Assembly (NCBI GenBank): GCA_902607475.1
Contig: CACLKH010000010.1
Coordinates: forward strand, 1 to 34,990
DNA length: 34,990 nucleotides
Reading direction: 5' to 3'
Source of the DNA: an uncultured Alphaproteobacteria bacterium
Lineage (GTDB): Bacteria; Pseudomonadota; Alphaproteobacteria; GCA-002720895
A program made the position numbers and the translations under genes. Of the stretch, positions 19,285 to 28,707 are shown in pieces (positions within the stretch are counted from its first letter, which is position 1; each line of letters opens with the position of its first letter). Under the pieces are notes generated by a model. It was not told the origin of the DNA. It made no database searches and saw only the letters and a list, made by a program, of their open reading frames with translations.

Positions 19285-20643
19285 CTATTTTTTTAGTAAT
19301 TTAGATACTTCTTTGTACATATATAAAGATCCACATATAAGTATTTGACCTGGTGATTCATTTAATAATAATTTTCTTATTGCATGTTTTATATTTTTAG
19401 CAGTTTCTACATTAAATTCATTTAATTTAGCTATTTCATAAAGTTTTTTATTTGGATAATAAGGAGAATTACTTTTTATAGTTACCGTTATTAGTTTAGT
19501 AGTAATTTTTTTAAAAGAATTTAGAAAATCTTTTGGATTTTTTGAGTTTAACATACCAAAAATTAAATATAATTTTTTTACATTCCATTTTTTAAATGTT
19601 TTTGCTAGAGCTCTGCTTGCACTTTTGTTATGCCCTCCATCAAACCAGAACTTCCATTTTTTATTATTTATTTTTTTTGAAAATAATTCTTTGTTTAAAT
19701 ATATTTTTTGTAATCTTCCCGTCCATTTAACAGTTTTTAAGCCTTTTTTTACAAAATTCTTGTTAAATTTTTTTTTCATTATTAAATTAAAAGCTTTTAA
19801 AGCTATACCAGCATTAATAATTTGATGTTCTCCTATCAAGTTTGGTTGAGGATATTTTTCTTTTTTGTTATTTTTTAGATTATTAAAAAAAATAATATGA
19901 TTTTTTTTTTCATTTTTTTTTATAAACCAATCTTTTTTATAAAAAAAAGTTTTTACATTAAAATTTTTTGCTACTTTTTTTATAATTTCAATAGCTTTTT
20001 TTGTTTGTTTTCCAATAACAACAGGTGAATTTTTTTTAATAATACCTGCTTTTTCTTTTGCTATTTGTTTTATATTTGAACCTAAAAAATTTTTGTGATC
20101 AATTGATATTTCATTAATAATTGTGATAATTGGTTTTTTTATAATATTTGTTGCATCTAATCTTCCCCCGAGGCCAGTTTCAAGTATTGTAAAATCAGCT
20201 GGTTTTATTTTAAATGCTAGAAATGCAGCAGCTGTAGTCATTTCGAAAAAAGTTATTGGCTTTCCGTCATTTTTTTTATTACACATATCAAGTAAAACTT
20301 CTAGAAACTCATTAGATATATTTTGATCGTTTAAATTAATTCTTTCATTAAAATTAATTAAATGAGGAGATGTGTATGTATTTACAGTAAAGCCAGAGGC
20401 TTGAATAAATGATTTTAAAAAAGCAAGAACAGAACCTTTTCCATTTGTTCCAGCTATATGTATTATATTTTTAATTTTTTTTTCAGGATTTCCTAGTTTA
20501 TATAAAAGATTATTTATACGCTCAAGAGATAAGTCAATTTTTTTTGGATGTAATTGTTCTAATTTTTTTTCAAGGCTAATTTCTAAATTTTTAACTTTTA
20601 AATCTTTTTTACTAATATAAGTGGATTTTGTCTGATAAAGCAT
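19285..20643 (-). CDS. folC: Folylpolyglutamate synthase / dihydrofolate synthase
   Basis: FolC joins glutamate to dihydropteroate and extends the polyglutamate tail of folates. At 452 aa it has the Mur-ligase fold: ATP-binding loop HIAGTNGKGS, LETGLGGRLDATN, SIDHKNFLG with the conserved His, and the C-terminal domain with WFDGGHNKSASRAL. The sequence is extremely Lys/Asn-rich, as expected from base composition. It ends the long minus-strand block, 13 bp after accD. Confidence 0.95.
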   Translation of the reverse strand: MLYQTKSTYISKKDLKVKNLEISLEKKLEQLHPKKIDLSLERINNLLYKLGNPEKKIKNIIHIAGTNGKGSVLAFLKSFIQASGFTVNTYTSPHLINFNERINLNDQNISNEFLEVLLDMCNKKNDGKPITFFEMTTAAAFLAFKIKPADFTILETGLGGRLDATNIIKKPIITIINEISIDHKNFLGSNIKQIAKEKAGIIKKNSPVVIGKQTKKAIEIIKKVAKNFNVKTFFYKKDWFIKKNEKKNHIIFFNNLKNNKKEKYPQPNLIGEHQIINAGIALKAFNLIMKKKFNKNFVKKGLKTVKWTGRLQKIYLNKELFSKKINNKKWKFWFDGGHNKSASRALAKTFKKWNVKKLYLIFGMLNSKNPKDFLNSFKKITTKLITVTIKSNSPYYPNKKLYEIAKLNEFNVETAKNIKHAIRKLLLNESPGQILICGSLYMYKEVSKLLKK

Positions 20644-20656
20644 TAAAAGATTTTGT

Positions 20657-21511
20657 CTAATTTTTATTTTCTATAAATTTTAAAATTTTATATATTTTAT
20701 TTTTTAAATCTTTTCTATGCACAACCATATCTATCATTCCGTGTTCTAAAAGATAATCAGCCGTTTGAAAGTTATCAGGTATGCTTTCTTTTATAGTTTG
20801 TTCTATTACTCTTCTTCCTGCAAAACCAATTGTCGCACCTTTTTCAGCTATCAATATATCTCCAAGCATAGCAAAAGACGCACATACACCACCGGTTGTT
20901 GGATCAGATAAAACAACAATATAAGGGATTCTATTTTCTTTTATTTTTTGAATTGCAGCTATAGTTCGAGGCATTTGCATCAAAGACAAAATACCTTCTT
21001 GCATTCTTGCACCACCAGATGATGGAATAATAATTAAAGGTATATTTTTTTTTACTGAAATTTCACTGGCTTTTACAATGGAATTTCCAACGTTTATTCC
21101 CATTGATCCTCCCATAAAATTAAAGTCAAAAACAACTAATAAGACTTCAATACTTTCAATTTTTCCTTCAGCTAAAATTACAGCATCATCTTCTTTTGTT
21201 TTTTTTTTAGCCTGTTTAAGTCTATCTTTATATTTTTTTTTATCTTTAAAGGATAAAGGATCAATTTTACTAGGTGGAACTTTAATTTTTTCATATTTTC
21301 CATCATCTAAGAGAAATTTAATTCTTGTATCTGAAGGTAATCGCATATGTGTTCCGCACTCATTACATACTCCAAGAGTTTTTTCAAAATCTTTGTAATA
21401 AATCATTATTTGTTTCTCACATTGACATTTTATCCATAGATTTTTTGGTATATTCTTTTTTTTAACTAAAGATTCTAATTTAGGTTTGATATAATTTGTT
21501 AGCCAATTCAT
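20657..21511 (-). CDS. accD: Acetyl-CoA carboxylase carboxyltransferase subunit beta
   Basis: AccD, with AccA, transfers the carboxyl group from biotin to acetyl-CoA, making malonyl-CoA for fatty-acid synthesis. It is 284 aa. The carboxyltransferase core has FNFMGGSMGINVG, IPSSGGARMQEG and SDPTTGGVCASFAMLGD. The N-terminal zinc ribbon has four cysteines, Cys29, Cys31, Cys49 and Cys52, so the first knuckle is C-x-C, whereas AccD usually has C-x2-C (E. coli CDSC). The spacing change is compensated by an extra residue later. accD-folC adjacency is common in proteobacteria. It starts 5 bp after trpA. Confidence 0.96.
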   Translation of the reverse strand: MNWLTNYIKPKLESLVKKKNIPKNLWIKCQCEKQIMIYYKDFEKTLGVCNECGTHMRLPSDTRIKFLLDDGKYEKIKVPPSKIDPLSFKDKKKYKDRLKQAKKKTKEDDAVILAEGKIESIEVLLVVFDFNFMGGSMGINVGNSIVKASEISVKKNIPLIIIPSSGGARMQEGILSLMQMPRTIAAIQKIKENRIPYIVVLSDPTTGGVCASFAMLGDILIAEKGATIGFAGRRVIEQTIKESIPDNFQTADYLLEHGMIDMVVHRKDLKNKIYKILKFIENKN

Positions 21512-21516
21512 AATAT

Positions 21517-22332
21517 TTATAGTGCCGAAGTTAAACTTTTAATATAATTCAATACAAAATTAATTAATTTTATTTTATTATATTTTTTTTTAAGTGCTTC
21601 TTCCACTCTTTTAATGATAGATGACCCTACAACTACTGCATCAGCATATTCAGATAATTTTTTAACATCTTTTTTATTTTTTATTCCAAAACCAACAGCA
21701 ATTGGAAGCCTTGTAAGTTTTTTTAAGTTTTTTATTTCTGTTTGAAGTCTTATATTAGATTTATAATTTGCTCCCGTAATTCCTGTTATAGAAATGTAGT
21801 ATATAAAACCAGAAGAGTTTTTGATAATTTTTTTAAACCTATTTTTATCTGTTGTTGGAGTTGCTAATTTTATAAAATGTATTTTATTTTTTATAATAGG
21901 CAAACATAATTCATTATCTTCTTCAGGAGGTAAATCAACAACAATTACTCCATTTATTTTATTTTTTTTTATCTCTTTTATAAAATTATTTATGCCGAAT
22001 TTATGAATTGGGTTGTAATAACCCATTAAAATAATAGGCGTAATTATATCTTTTTTTCTAAATTTTTTTATTAAATTAAATGTTTTTTTTAAATTCATTT
22101 TATTTTTTATTGCTCTATCATTGGCTTTTTGTATAACAGGTCCATCAGCCATTGGATCAGAGAAGGGCATACCTAATTCAATTATGTCTACTCCAGAATT
22201 GGGAAGTTTTTCTAAAATTTTGTATGATGTATTAAAATCAGGATCACCAGCAGTTATAAAAGATATAAATCCACATTTTTTTTTTTTTTTTAATTCATCA
22301 AATTTTTTTTTTAATAAATCTTGTTGTGGCAT
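21517..22332 (-). CDS. trpA: Tryptophan synthase alpha chain
   Basis: TrpA cleaves indole-3-glycerol phosphate to indole, which is channelled to TrpB. The 271-aa TIM barrel keeps catalytic Glu52 (IIELGMPFSDP) and Asp63 (MADGP), and the phosphate loop GFGIKNKKD followed by VVVGSSII. It lies 5 bp after trpB and 5 bp before accD in one transcript. Confidence 0.97.
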   Translation of the reverse strand: MPQQDLLKKKFDELKKKKKCGFISFITAGDPDFNTSYKILEKLPNSGVDIIELGMPFSDPMADGPVIQKANDRAIKNKMNLKKTFNLIKKFRKKDIITPIILMGYYNPIHKFGINNFIKEIKKNKINGVIVVDLPPEEDNELCLPIIKNKIHFIKLATPTTDKNRFKKIIKNSSGFIYYISITGITGANYKSNIRLQTEIKNLKKLTRLPIAVGFGIKNKKDVKKLSEYADAVVVGSSIIKRVEEALKKKYNKIKLINFVLNYIKSLTSAL

Positions 22333-22337
22333 TGAAT

Positions 22338-23543
22338 TTAGATATTAATTTTTAATTTTTTTGCAACAGTAAAAATATCTTTATCTCCTCTTCCACACAT
22401 GTTCATTACAATAATATTATTTTTTGGCATTCTTGGAGCTTTTTTAATTAAATAAGCAAGAGCATGGCAGGGTTCTAATGCAGGAATAATACCTTCGATT
22501 TTTGTACAAATTTTAAATGCATCTAGCGCCTCATTATCTGTAACACTAACATATTTAACTCTTTTATTATCTTTTAACCATGCATGTTCAGGGCCCACTC
22601 CAGGGTAGTCTAGACCAGCGGATATTGAATGTGGTTCTATAATCTGTCCATCTTTATCTTGTAAAATATAAGTTTTACTTCCATGTAGAACTCCTAATTG
22701 ACCTTTTGCAATTGATGCAGCATGCTTTTTATTAAGACCTTCGCCTGCAGCTTCAACAGCAATCATTTTTACTTTTCTATCATTTAAAAATGGATAAAAA
22801 AGACCCATTGCATTAGAACCACCCCCTACACACGCTATTAAAAAATCTGGCAGCCTACCTTCGGCTTTTTTTATTTGATCTTTTGTTTCATATCCAATTA
22901 CTGATTGAAAATCTCTAACCATTTCGGGATAAGGGTGAGGTCCAGCAACACTACCAATTATATAAAAAGTATTATTTACGTTTGTTACCCAATCTCTCAA
23001 AGCTTCATTCATAGCATCTTTTAAAGTTTTGGATCCACTTTTAACTTTTTCTACTTTTGCTCCTAGAAGTCTCATTCTAAAAACATTTGGCATTTGCCTT
23101 TTATAATCAACCTCGCCCATATATATAGTGCATGGAAGATTAAATAATGCACAAACAGTAGCAGTTGCAACTCCATGCTGTCCAGCACCAGTTTCTGCTA
23201 TTATTCTTTTTTTACCCATACTTTTGGCAAGAAGTATTTGTCCAAGTGTATTATTAATTTTATGGGCTCCCGTATGATTTAATTCATCCCTCTTAAAATA
23301 AATTTTTGGACCATTAAGTTTTTTTGAAAGATTTTCTGCAAAATATAAAGGAGAAGGTCTTCCCACATAATCTTTTAAGTATTTTTTAAATTCATTAATA
23401 AATTTTTTTTTCTTTTTAATACTTTTGTATGCTTTTTCTACTTCTAGAATTAAAGGAACAAGTGTTTCAGCAACAAATCTTCCTCCATATTTTCCAAAAT
23501 GTCCTGATGTATCAGGGACTGATTTATAGGTATTTCTTTTCAT
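22338..23543 (-). CDS. trpB: Tryptophan synthase beta chain
   Basis: TrpB condenses indole and serine to tryptophan using PLP. At 401 aa it is full length. The PLP lysine is Lys95 in HTGAHKINN, the substrate loop is [12 protein letters not shown], and the PLP phosphate is bound by [10 protein letters not shown]. The conserved GRFVAETL opens the protein. It starts 2 bp after trpF. It is less skewed in composition than trpF and pyrF, as expected for a highly conserved enzyme. Confidence 0.98.
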   Translation of the reverse strand: MKRNTYKSVPDTSGHFGKYGGRFVAETLVPLILEVEKAYKSIKKKKKFINEFKKYLKDYVGRPSPLYFAENLSKKLNGPKIYFKRDELNHTGAHKINNTLGQILLAKSMGKKRIIAETGAGQHGVATATVCALFNLPCTIYMGEVDYKRQMPNVFRMRLLGAKVEKVKSGSKTLKDAMNEALRDWVTNVNNTFYIIGSVAGPHPYPEMVRDFQSVIGYETKDQIKKAEGRLPDFLIACVGGGSNAMGLFYPFLNDRKVKMIAVEAAGEGLNKKHAASIAKGQLGVLHGSKTYILQDKDGQIIEPHSISAGLDYPGVGPEHAWLKDNKRVKYVSVTDNEALDAFKICTKIEGIIPALEPCHALAYLIKKAPRMPKNNIIVMNMCGRGDKDIFTVAKKLKINI

Positions 23544-23545
23544 AT

Positions 23546-24190
23546 TTATAATTTAGTTGCTAATTTTAAAAATTTATTTATTTTTTTAATATTTTTTTTA
23601 CCAGGTATTGTTTCAAGACTAGAAGAAACATCTATAAATCTTATATTAGAATCTTTAATTGCTTGTTCCAAGTTATTAATATTAATGGCTCCAGATAAAA
23701 TTAATTTTTGTTTATCTTTAATTTTTTTAAATAAATTCCAATCTAATTTTCTACTTTTTTTTTTAAAACTTAATTTTTTTTTTGTTACTATTTTTGTATC
23801 TATTAAAATATAATCTGAAACTTTTTTGAAATTAGAAATTTTTTTTATATCATTCTTATTTGATATTTTTAATGCTTTAATAATTTTAGTTTTTGATATT
23901 TTTTTTACATTTCGTATAAAACCAGGCGTTTCATTTCCATGAAATTGTAAATAATCAAGATCTACAGTTTCGGTAATTTTTTTTATTTCTTTAATATTTG
24001 TATTTGCTATAACACCTACTCTTTTTATTTTTTTTTTAGCAAAATTAGAAATTTTCTCTGCTGTTTTTAGATTTATAAATCTAGGGGATTTATTATAAAA
24101 AATAAATCCTACCATTTTTGCTTTTCCTTTAATACATGCTTTTACATGATTAATAGATTTAACGCCACATATCTTTACATTGAGTACCAT
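23546..24190 (-). CDS. trpF: Phosphoribosylanthranilate isomerase
   Basis: TrpF isomerises phosphoribosylanthranilate to the carboxyphenylaminodeoxyribulose phosphate in tryptophan synthesis. The 214-aa barrel has the catalytic Cys in [16 protein letters not shown] with a conserved His, [15 protein letters not shown] and IDVSSSLE. The start codon overlaps the pyrF stop in a TAATG junction. The remaining tryptophan genes (trpE, G, D, C) are not in the window. Confidence 0.94.
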   Translation of the reverse strand: MVLNVKICGVKSINHVKACIKGKAKMVGFIFYNKSPRFINLKTAEKISNFAKKKIKRVGVIANTNIKEIKKITETVDLDYLQFHGNETPGFIRNVKKISKTKIIKALKISNKNDIKKISNFKKVSDYILIDTKIVTKKKLSFKKKSRKLDWNLFKKIKDKQKLILSGAININNLEQAIKDSNIRFIDVSSSLETIPGKKNIKKINKFLKLATKL

Positions 24191-24894
24191 TAATTTTTTT
24201 CTAAATAATTTTTTATTTCTTTATTAATTAACTTAAGAGTTTTTTTTGGTTTTTTTGATTCTGTTATTGGTCTGCCAATAATAATGTAAGTTGCACCTTT
24301 TTTTATAGCGCTTAAAGGATCCATTGTTCTTTTATGTTCATTTTTTTTATTTTTTTTTGTTCTAATACCTGGAACAAAAATTGTAATATTTTTTTTAATT
24401 TTTTTTGTTATTTCGAGATCTTTTGGTGCAAGAATTAATCCGGAAGTATTATTTTTTAATGCATTGAGCACTAATTTTTTTATTTCATTTTGTATTGATT
24501 GTTTTATTCCTATTTCATTAATACTTTTTTGATCATGGTGAGATAAAAGTGAGACAGTTAATATTTTTGTAAAATTAGATGCTTTTGTAGCAGCTTTTAT
24601 CATGCTACTTCCTCCTAGACCATGTATACTTAAATAATTTACTTTTAGAGAATCTACGACCTTCACTGCTTTATAGACAGTAGTAGGAATATCATGAAAT
24701 TTTAAATCTAAAAAAATTGGTAATTTGTATTTTTTAAATTTTTTAATTATGTTTGGTCCATAATTAGAAAATAGTTCTTTTCCTATTTTTAAACCTGCAA
24801 GATCATTTTTTAATAGTTTAATAAGACCTTCAGCAGTTTTTATGTTGTTTGTATCTAAAGCTAAAAATACTCTTTTAAATTTTTTTTTCAGCAA
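24190..24894 (-). CDS. pyrF: Orotidine 5'-phosphate decarboxylase
   Basis: PyrF makes UMP from OMP, the last step of de novo pyrimidine synthesis. The 234-aa barrel has LALDTNN, the catalytic DLKFHDIPTTV tetrad region (Asp63, Lys65, Asp68), GLILAPKDLE, VPGIRTKK and IIGRPITES. The start is TTG at 24894, the only standard start near the conserved N-terminus. It begins 9 bp after ihfB and overlaps trpF by one base. Confidence 0.95.
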   Translation of the reverse strand: MLKKKFKRVFLALDTNNIKTAEGLIKLLKNDLAGLKIGKELFSNYGPNIIKKFKKYKLPIFLDLKFHDIPTTVYKAVKVVDSLKVNYLSIHGLGGSSMIKAATKASNFTKILTVSLLSHHDQKSINEIGIKQSIQNEIKKLVLNALKNNTSGLILAPKDLEITKKIKKNITIFVPGIRTKKNKKNEHKRTMDPLSAIKKGATYIIIGRPITESKKPKKTLKLINKEIKNYLEKN

Positions 24895-24903
24895 AATATC
24901 AGA

Positions 24904-25185
24904 TTACTTAGGATTTAATTTTTTAAATAAAATTTTCCCCATTTTAAATTTTGGGTGAACTTTTTTTTCTATTTCTATATTTTTTCTATTTTGAGGATTT
25001 ATACCTATTCTTTTATTTCTTGTTTTTGTAAAAAAAGAACCAAAACCTCTAATTTCAATTCTTTTTCCTTCTGCTAAAGCTTTGGTTACTTCTCTAAAAA
25101 AGACGTTCACTATATTTTTAATCTCTGAAATTTTGTATTTATTATTTTTACTAAGTAAAGTTTTAACAAGATTTGATTTATTCAT
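24904..25185 (-). CDS. ihfB: Integration host factor subunit beta-like DNA-binding protein
   Basis: A 93-residue HU/IHF-family protein that bends DNA. The helical N-terminus is followed by EGKRIEIRGFGSF and the DNA-intercalating arm RIGINPQNRKNIEI, where the arm-tip Pro is present; the C-terminus contains HPKFKMGKILFKKLN. The position between rpsA and the trpF/pyrF genes matches ihfB (himD) in alphaproteobacteria, which is why I prefer IHF-beta over HU. The sppA and lapA-type genes often found here are absent. Confidence 0.92.
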   Translation of the reverse strand: MNKSNLVKTLLSKNNKYKISEIKNIVNVFFREVTKALAEGKRIEIRGFGSFFTKTRNKRIGINPQNRKNIEIEKKVHPKFKMGKILFKKLNPK

Positions 25186-25203
25186 TTTATAAGTTCTAAA
25201 TTA

Positions 25204-26880
25204 TTATTTTTTTTTCTTTTTTTTTTTTTCTCCTAAAATCTTTCCTAGAGTTGCACCGCTATCTAATGAACCAAACTCTTTTTTAATCTTTTTTTGCTCT
25301 TTAGATTCAATCTCTTTTATTGATAATACAACAATTTTACTTTCATTATCAATTTTTTTTATCATTGCATCAAGTTTTTCATTTGCTGCATAACGTCTTG
25401 GATTTTGTTCAGATTCATCCATAGACAAGTTTTCTTTATTAATAAAACCATCAAGGTTGTTATCTAATTTTACTTTAACTCCATTATCTTTTACATGAAT
25501 AACAGAGCAAGTTACTACATTTTTTATTTTAATATCTTTAATTTTTTCTTTAAATGGCTTATCATCAAGCTGTTTTATACCTAAAGAAATTCTTTGTTTT
25601 TCTTCATTAACATCTAAAATTATTGTTTTAACAGTATCTCCAGTTTTAAAATTTGCTGCTGATTTATTATCCCATTCCCAATCTAAATCAGAAATATGAA
25701 CCATTCCATCTAAATTCTCTTCTAAATTTACAAAAATTCCATATTCTGTTATATTTCCTACTTTGCAATCTACAATTTTTCCTTTTTTGTATTTTTTAGA
25801 ATATTTTATCCATGGGTTAGCACTTTCTTTTTTCATTCTAAAACTTAGTTTTCTTTTTTCCAAATCAAGCTCAAGTATTGTTACATCAACTAAATCTCCC
25901 ATTGAGACAATGTCGCTTGGATTAGTTTTTTTTTTATCCCATGTCATTTCAGATACATGAATAAGACCTTCTATACCATCTTCAAGCTCTATAAAAGCTC
26001 CATAATCTGTAATTTTACTAACTTTTCCAGAATAATTTTTTCCTTCTTTATACTTTTTTTCAATTTTTTCCCATGGATCTTTACTTAATTGTTTAATACC
26101 TAATGATATTTTATTTGATTCAGTATTACATTTTAAAATTTTAACTTTTATATTTTGCCCAATTTTTAAAAAATCAGATGGATGATTAATTCTTTTCCAA
26201 GAAATATCAGTTAAATGAATAAGTCCATCTATCGTGCCAAGATCTACAAAAGCTCCATAATCTGTAATATTTTTTACAATTCCATTTGCTGATTTTCCTT
26301 CTTTTAAATTTTTTTTAGAATCTTTTATGTTTAGTTTGAGATTTTCTTCTAAATAAGCCTTTCTTGAAATTACAATGTTTCCTCTTTCTTTATCAATTTT
26401 TATTACTTTAAATGATAGTTTTTGTTCTACGAGATGATTAATATCTTTTATTGGTTTAACATCTACTTGACTACCTGGTAAAAAAGTAATAACGCCGTCA
26501 ACATCTACAGTATATCCGCCTTTAACTTTACCATAAATTTTTCCATCTACAGGTGTATCTTTTTTTAAGCTTTCATTAAATGAATTAAAAGCAACCTCTT
26601 TTTTTGCTTTCTCTCTGCTTAAAACCGCCTCACCATTTTTATCTTCTATTCTTTCAACAAAAACATCAATTTTATCTCCTACTTTAATTTCTTTCTCTTT
26701 ATCACAAAATCTTAGTTCATCTATAGATATCCTTCCTTCGCTTTTCAAACCAACATCTACTAATGCATGATTGTTATCTATTGATATAACTTTTCCATTG
26801 ACCACTTTACCTTCAAAATTTTTAATTTTTTTTAGAGATTGGTTTAGTAAAGCTTCAAAATTTTCAGTATTTTCAGTCAT
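25204..26880 (-). CDS. rpsA: 30S ribosomal protein S1
   Basis: S1 binds mRNA and helps initiation on leaders with weak or no Shine-Dalgarno sequence. The protein has 558 residues and six S1 (OB-fold) repeats at about 20-85, 103-168, 195-262, 280-348, 366-435 and 455-517; repeats 3 and 4 are the clearest (ITDYGAFVDLGTIDGLIH, ITDYGAFIELEDGIEGLIH). It ends in a lysine tail of seven residues. ihfB follows after 18 bp. In most proteobacteria cmk lies just upstream; here only a 53-bp gap separates it from aroA. Confidence 0.97.
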   Translation of the reverse strand: MTENTENFEALLNQSLKKIKNFEGKVVNGKVISIDNNHALVDVGLKSEGRISIDELRFCDKEKEIKVGDKIDVFVERIEDKNGEAVLSREKAKKEVAFNSFNESLKKDTPVDGKIYGKVKGGYTVDVDGVITFLPGSQVDVKPIKDINHLVEQKLSFKVIKIDKERGNIVISRKAYLEENLKLNIKDSKKNLKEGKSANGIVKNITDYGAFVDLGTIDGLIHLTDISWKRINHPSDFLKIGQNIKVKILKCNTESNKISLGIKQLSKDPWEKIEKKYKEGKNYSGKVSKITDYGAFIELEDGIEGLIHVSEMTWDKKKTNPSDIVSMGDLVDVTILELDLEKRKLSFRMKKESANPWIKYSKKYKKGKIVDCKVGNITEYGIFVNLEENLDGMVHISDLDWEWDNKSAANFKTGDTVKTIILDVNEEKQRISLGIKQLDDKPFKEKIKDIKIKNVVTCSVIHVKDNGVKVKLDNNLDGFINKENLSMDESEQNPRRYAANEKLDAMIKKIDNESKIVVLSIKEIESKEQKKIKKEFGSLDSGATLGKILGEKKKKKKK

Positions 26881-26933
26881 AAAATCAATTTTATAAACTT
26901 TATGCAGTTTTTTGTAATTTTAAAAGCTTTTTT

Positions 26934-28256
26934 TTAATTTTTTTTTGAAAAATTTGCTCCTATATCTTTCATTATTGTTACAAAATTAGGAAAACTTGTT
27001 TTTATACAATTTACGTTATCAATAATAATATTTTTTTTAGAAGCTAAACCCATTACTAAAAATGCCATTGCTATTCTGTGATCACAATAAGTTTTAATTT
27101 TAACATCTCTAGTAATATTAATTTTTTTATTTCCAGTTATTTGAAGACCATCATTTTTTTTTTTAACTTTTATTTTACACGTAGTTAAGCCTTCATATAA
27201 AGATTTTATTCGATCACTTTCTTTATTCCTAAGTTCACTACCTCCACTAAAAGATGAATTTCCTTTAGCAAAAGCGGCTAAAACAGAAAATATAGGAATT
27301 TCATCAATCATGTTTGCTACTGTTTCTTTTCCTAAATGAACTCCTTTTAAGTTACTTGATTTAAAAGTAATATCTCCGACCTGCTCATTTGAAATTCTTT
27401 TTTTGTTGGAAATTTTTATTTTAGCATTCATTTTTTTTAAAATATTAAAAAAAGTTGTTCTTGTTTTATTTATATTTACTTTCATTATTTTAATTTCCGA
27501 TTCAGGTGTAATTAGAGCAGCAGAACCAATTATTGAAGCGGCAGAAGGATCGCCAGCAATTGAAATATTTTTTGCTTTTAATTCTTTTTGACCAGTTATT
27601 TTAATTATTTTTTTTTTTTTAAATTTTTTGATTTGAATTTTTGCACCTATTTTTCTTAACAAAATTTCAGTATGATTTCTGGTTGGAGTATTTTCAATTA
27701 TAGTTGTTAAACCTGGTGAATTAAGTGATGCTATTAATATCGCTGATTTAATTTGGGCAGATGGATTTTTTTGATTATAAATAATTGGCATAGTTTCATT
27801 AAAACCTTTAATGATAATTGGCAGCTTGTTATTTTTGGAATTAATTTTTGCACCCATTTTTCTTAATGGTTTTATTAATTCATGCATATTTCTATTACTT
27901 AAACTTTTATCTCCAATAAATTTAGTTTCAAAATTTTGATTACACAAAAGTCCCAACATTAATCTTGTAGCTGTACCAGAATTTCCCATGTAAAGGTTTT
28001 TTTTTGTTGAACTTAATCCCCCTATTCCTACTCCTGATATAATAGTTGAAGTTTTTTTTTTAATAATTTTTACACCTAGCAATTTTAAATTTTTTATAAG
28101 ATTATTTACGTCATCAGAATAAGATATTCCTTTGATTCTTGTTGACCCAATGGCTGTTGATCCTAAGATTAGGACTCTTTGAGAAATAGATTTATCTCCT
28201 GGAATTTCAATAACTCCATTTAACGAACTACTTTGTTTTGAACTAAATTGATTCAA
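26934..28256 (-). CDS. aroA: 3-phosphoshikimate 1-carboxyvinyltransferase (EPSP synthase)
   Basis: AroA joins phosphoenolpyruvate to shikimate 3-phosphate, the penultimate step to chorismate. The protein has 440 residues, GDKSISQR near residue 20 (Lys22, Arg27), GNSGTATRLMLG for PEP binding, PSAQIKSAIL (the SAQ-x-K pattern of the class II type), the catalytic Asp in MIDEIPIFSVLA, KESDRI and CDHRIAMAF. The start is TTG at 28256, since no ATG or GTG lies at the conserved N-terminus. It heads the minus-strand block and feeds chorismate to the tryptophan and folate branches encoded further along it. Confidence 0.96.
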   Translation of the reverse strand: MNQFSSKQSSSLNGVIEIPGDKSISQRVLILGSTAIGSTRIKGISYSDDVNNLIKNLKLLGVKIIKKKTSTIISGVGIGGLSSTKKNLYMGNSGTATRLMLGLLCNQNFETKFIGDKSLSNRNMHELIKPLRKMGAKINSKNNKLPIIIKGFNETMPIIYNQKNPSAQIKSAILIASLNSPGLTTIIENTPTRNHTEILLRKIGAKIQIKKFKKKKIIKITGQKELKAKNISIAGDPSAASIIGSAALITPESEIKIMKVNINKTRTTFFNILKKMNAKIKISNKKRISNEQVGDITFKSSNLKGVHLGKETVANMIDEIPIFSVLAAFAKGNSSFSGGSELRNKESDRIKSLYEGLTTCKIKVKKKNDGLQITGNKKINITRDVKIKTYCDHRIAMAFLVMGLASKKNIIIDNVNCIKTSFPNFVTIMKDIGANFSKKN

Positions 28257-28369
28257 TTTTTTTAATTTATTAATTAGTATATTATTATCTTTACTAAATA
28301 ATAAATTTAAATTAAAAATAATTAAATTTTTTTGTTTATTTATAATTTATTTTATTTATATATTGAGTT
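28257..28369. promoter_or_regulatory. Divergent promoter region aroA / FYDLN-acid gene
   Basis: A 113-bp spacer of almost pure A and T separates the two divergent genes. A TATAAT at 28341-28346, 23 bp before the plus-strand ATG, is a candidate -10 box. No clear -35 element or operator is visible; the composition makes promoter calls uncertain. Confidence 0.35.
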
Positions 28370-28699
28370 ATGGTAAAATCATCTTGGGGAGTTAAAAGAA
28401 CATGCCCTTGTGGTAACGGGGTTAGATTTTATGATCTAAATAAAAAAGAAATTGAATGCCCTAGTTGTGGAGAAACTATAAATGTTGAACATTTGTCAGT
28501 ATCAACTCTTGAAAATAATTTAAGAAAAAAACCACATGCAAAAGTTTTAGAAGAATCAAAGACATCCAATGCAAAAAATAAAAAAATTTCAAATGTTAAA
28601 GATACAGATGTAGAAATAGATTCAGATGATGATCCAAAAACACAGGTAAAGGAAATAATTGGTGATAAATTAAAAGACAAAGATAAAGAAAAAGAATAA
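28370..28699 (+). CDS. FYDLN-acid family protein (TIGR02300-like)
   Basis: A 109-residue protein with an N-terminal zinc-ribbon-like part and an acidic, lysine-rich tail (about 55-109). The family name motif is VRFYDLNKKEIECPSCG. Cysteines are Cys12, Cys14, Cys30 and Cys33; as I recall, relatives have C-x2-C in the first knuckle, whereas here it is C-x-C with one extra residue before FYDLN. Function is unknown, but the family is typical of alphaproteobacteria and usually lies beside aroA, as here. Confidence 0.88.
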   Translation: MVKSSWGVKRTCPCGNGVRFYDLNKKEIECPSCGETINVEHLSVSTLENNLRKKPHAKVLEESKTSNAKNKKISNVKDTDVEIDSDDDPKTQVKEIIGDKLKDKDKEKE

Positions 28700-28707
28700 T
28701 TCTTTTT
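28689..28707. terminator. Possible bidirectional AT-rich terminator
   Basis: A 9-bp perfect inverted repeat, AAAAAGAAT-A-ATTCTTTTT, spans the stop codon of the FYDLN-acid gene and the stop of the convergent membrane-protein gene. It is followed by T-rich sequence on both strands. It has almost no GC, so it is only a candidate. Confidence 0.35.
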
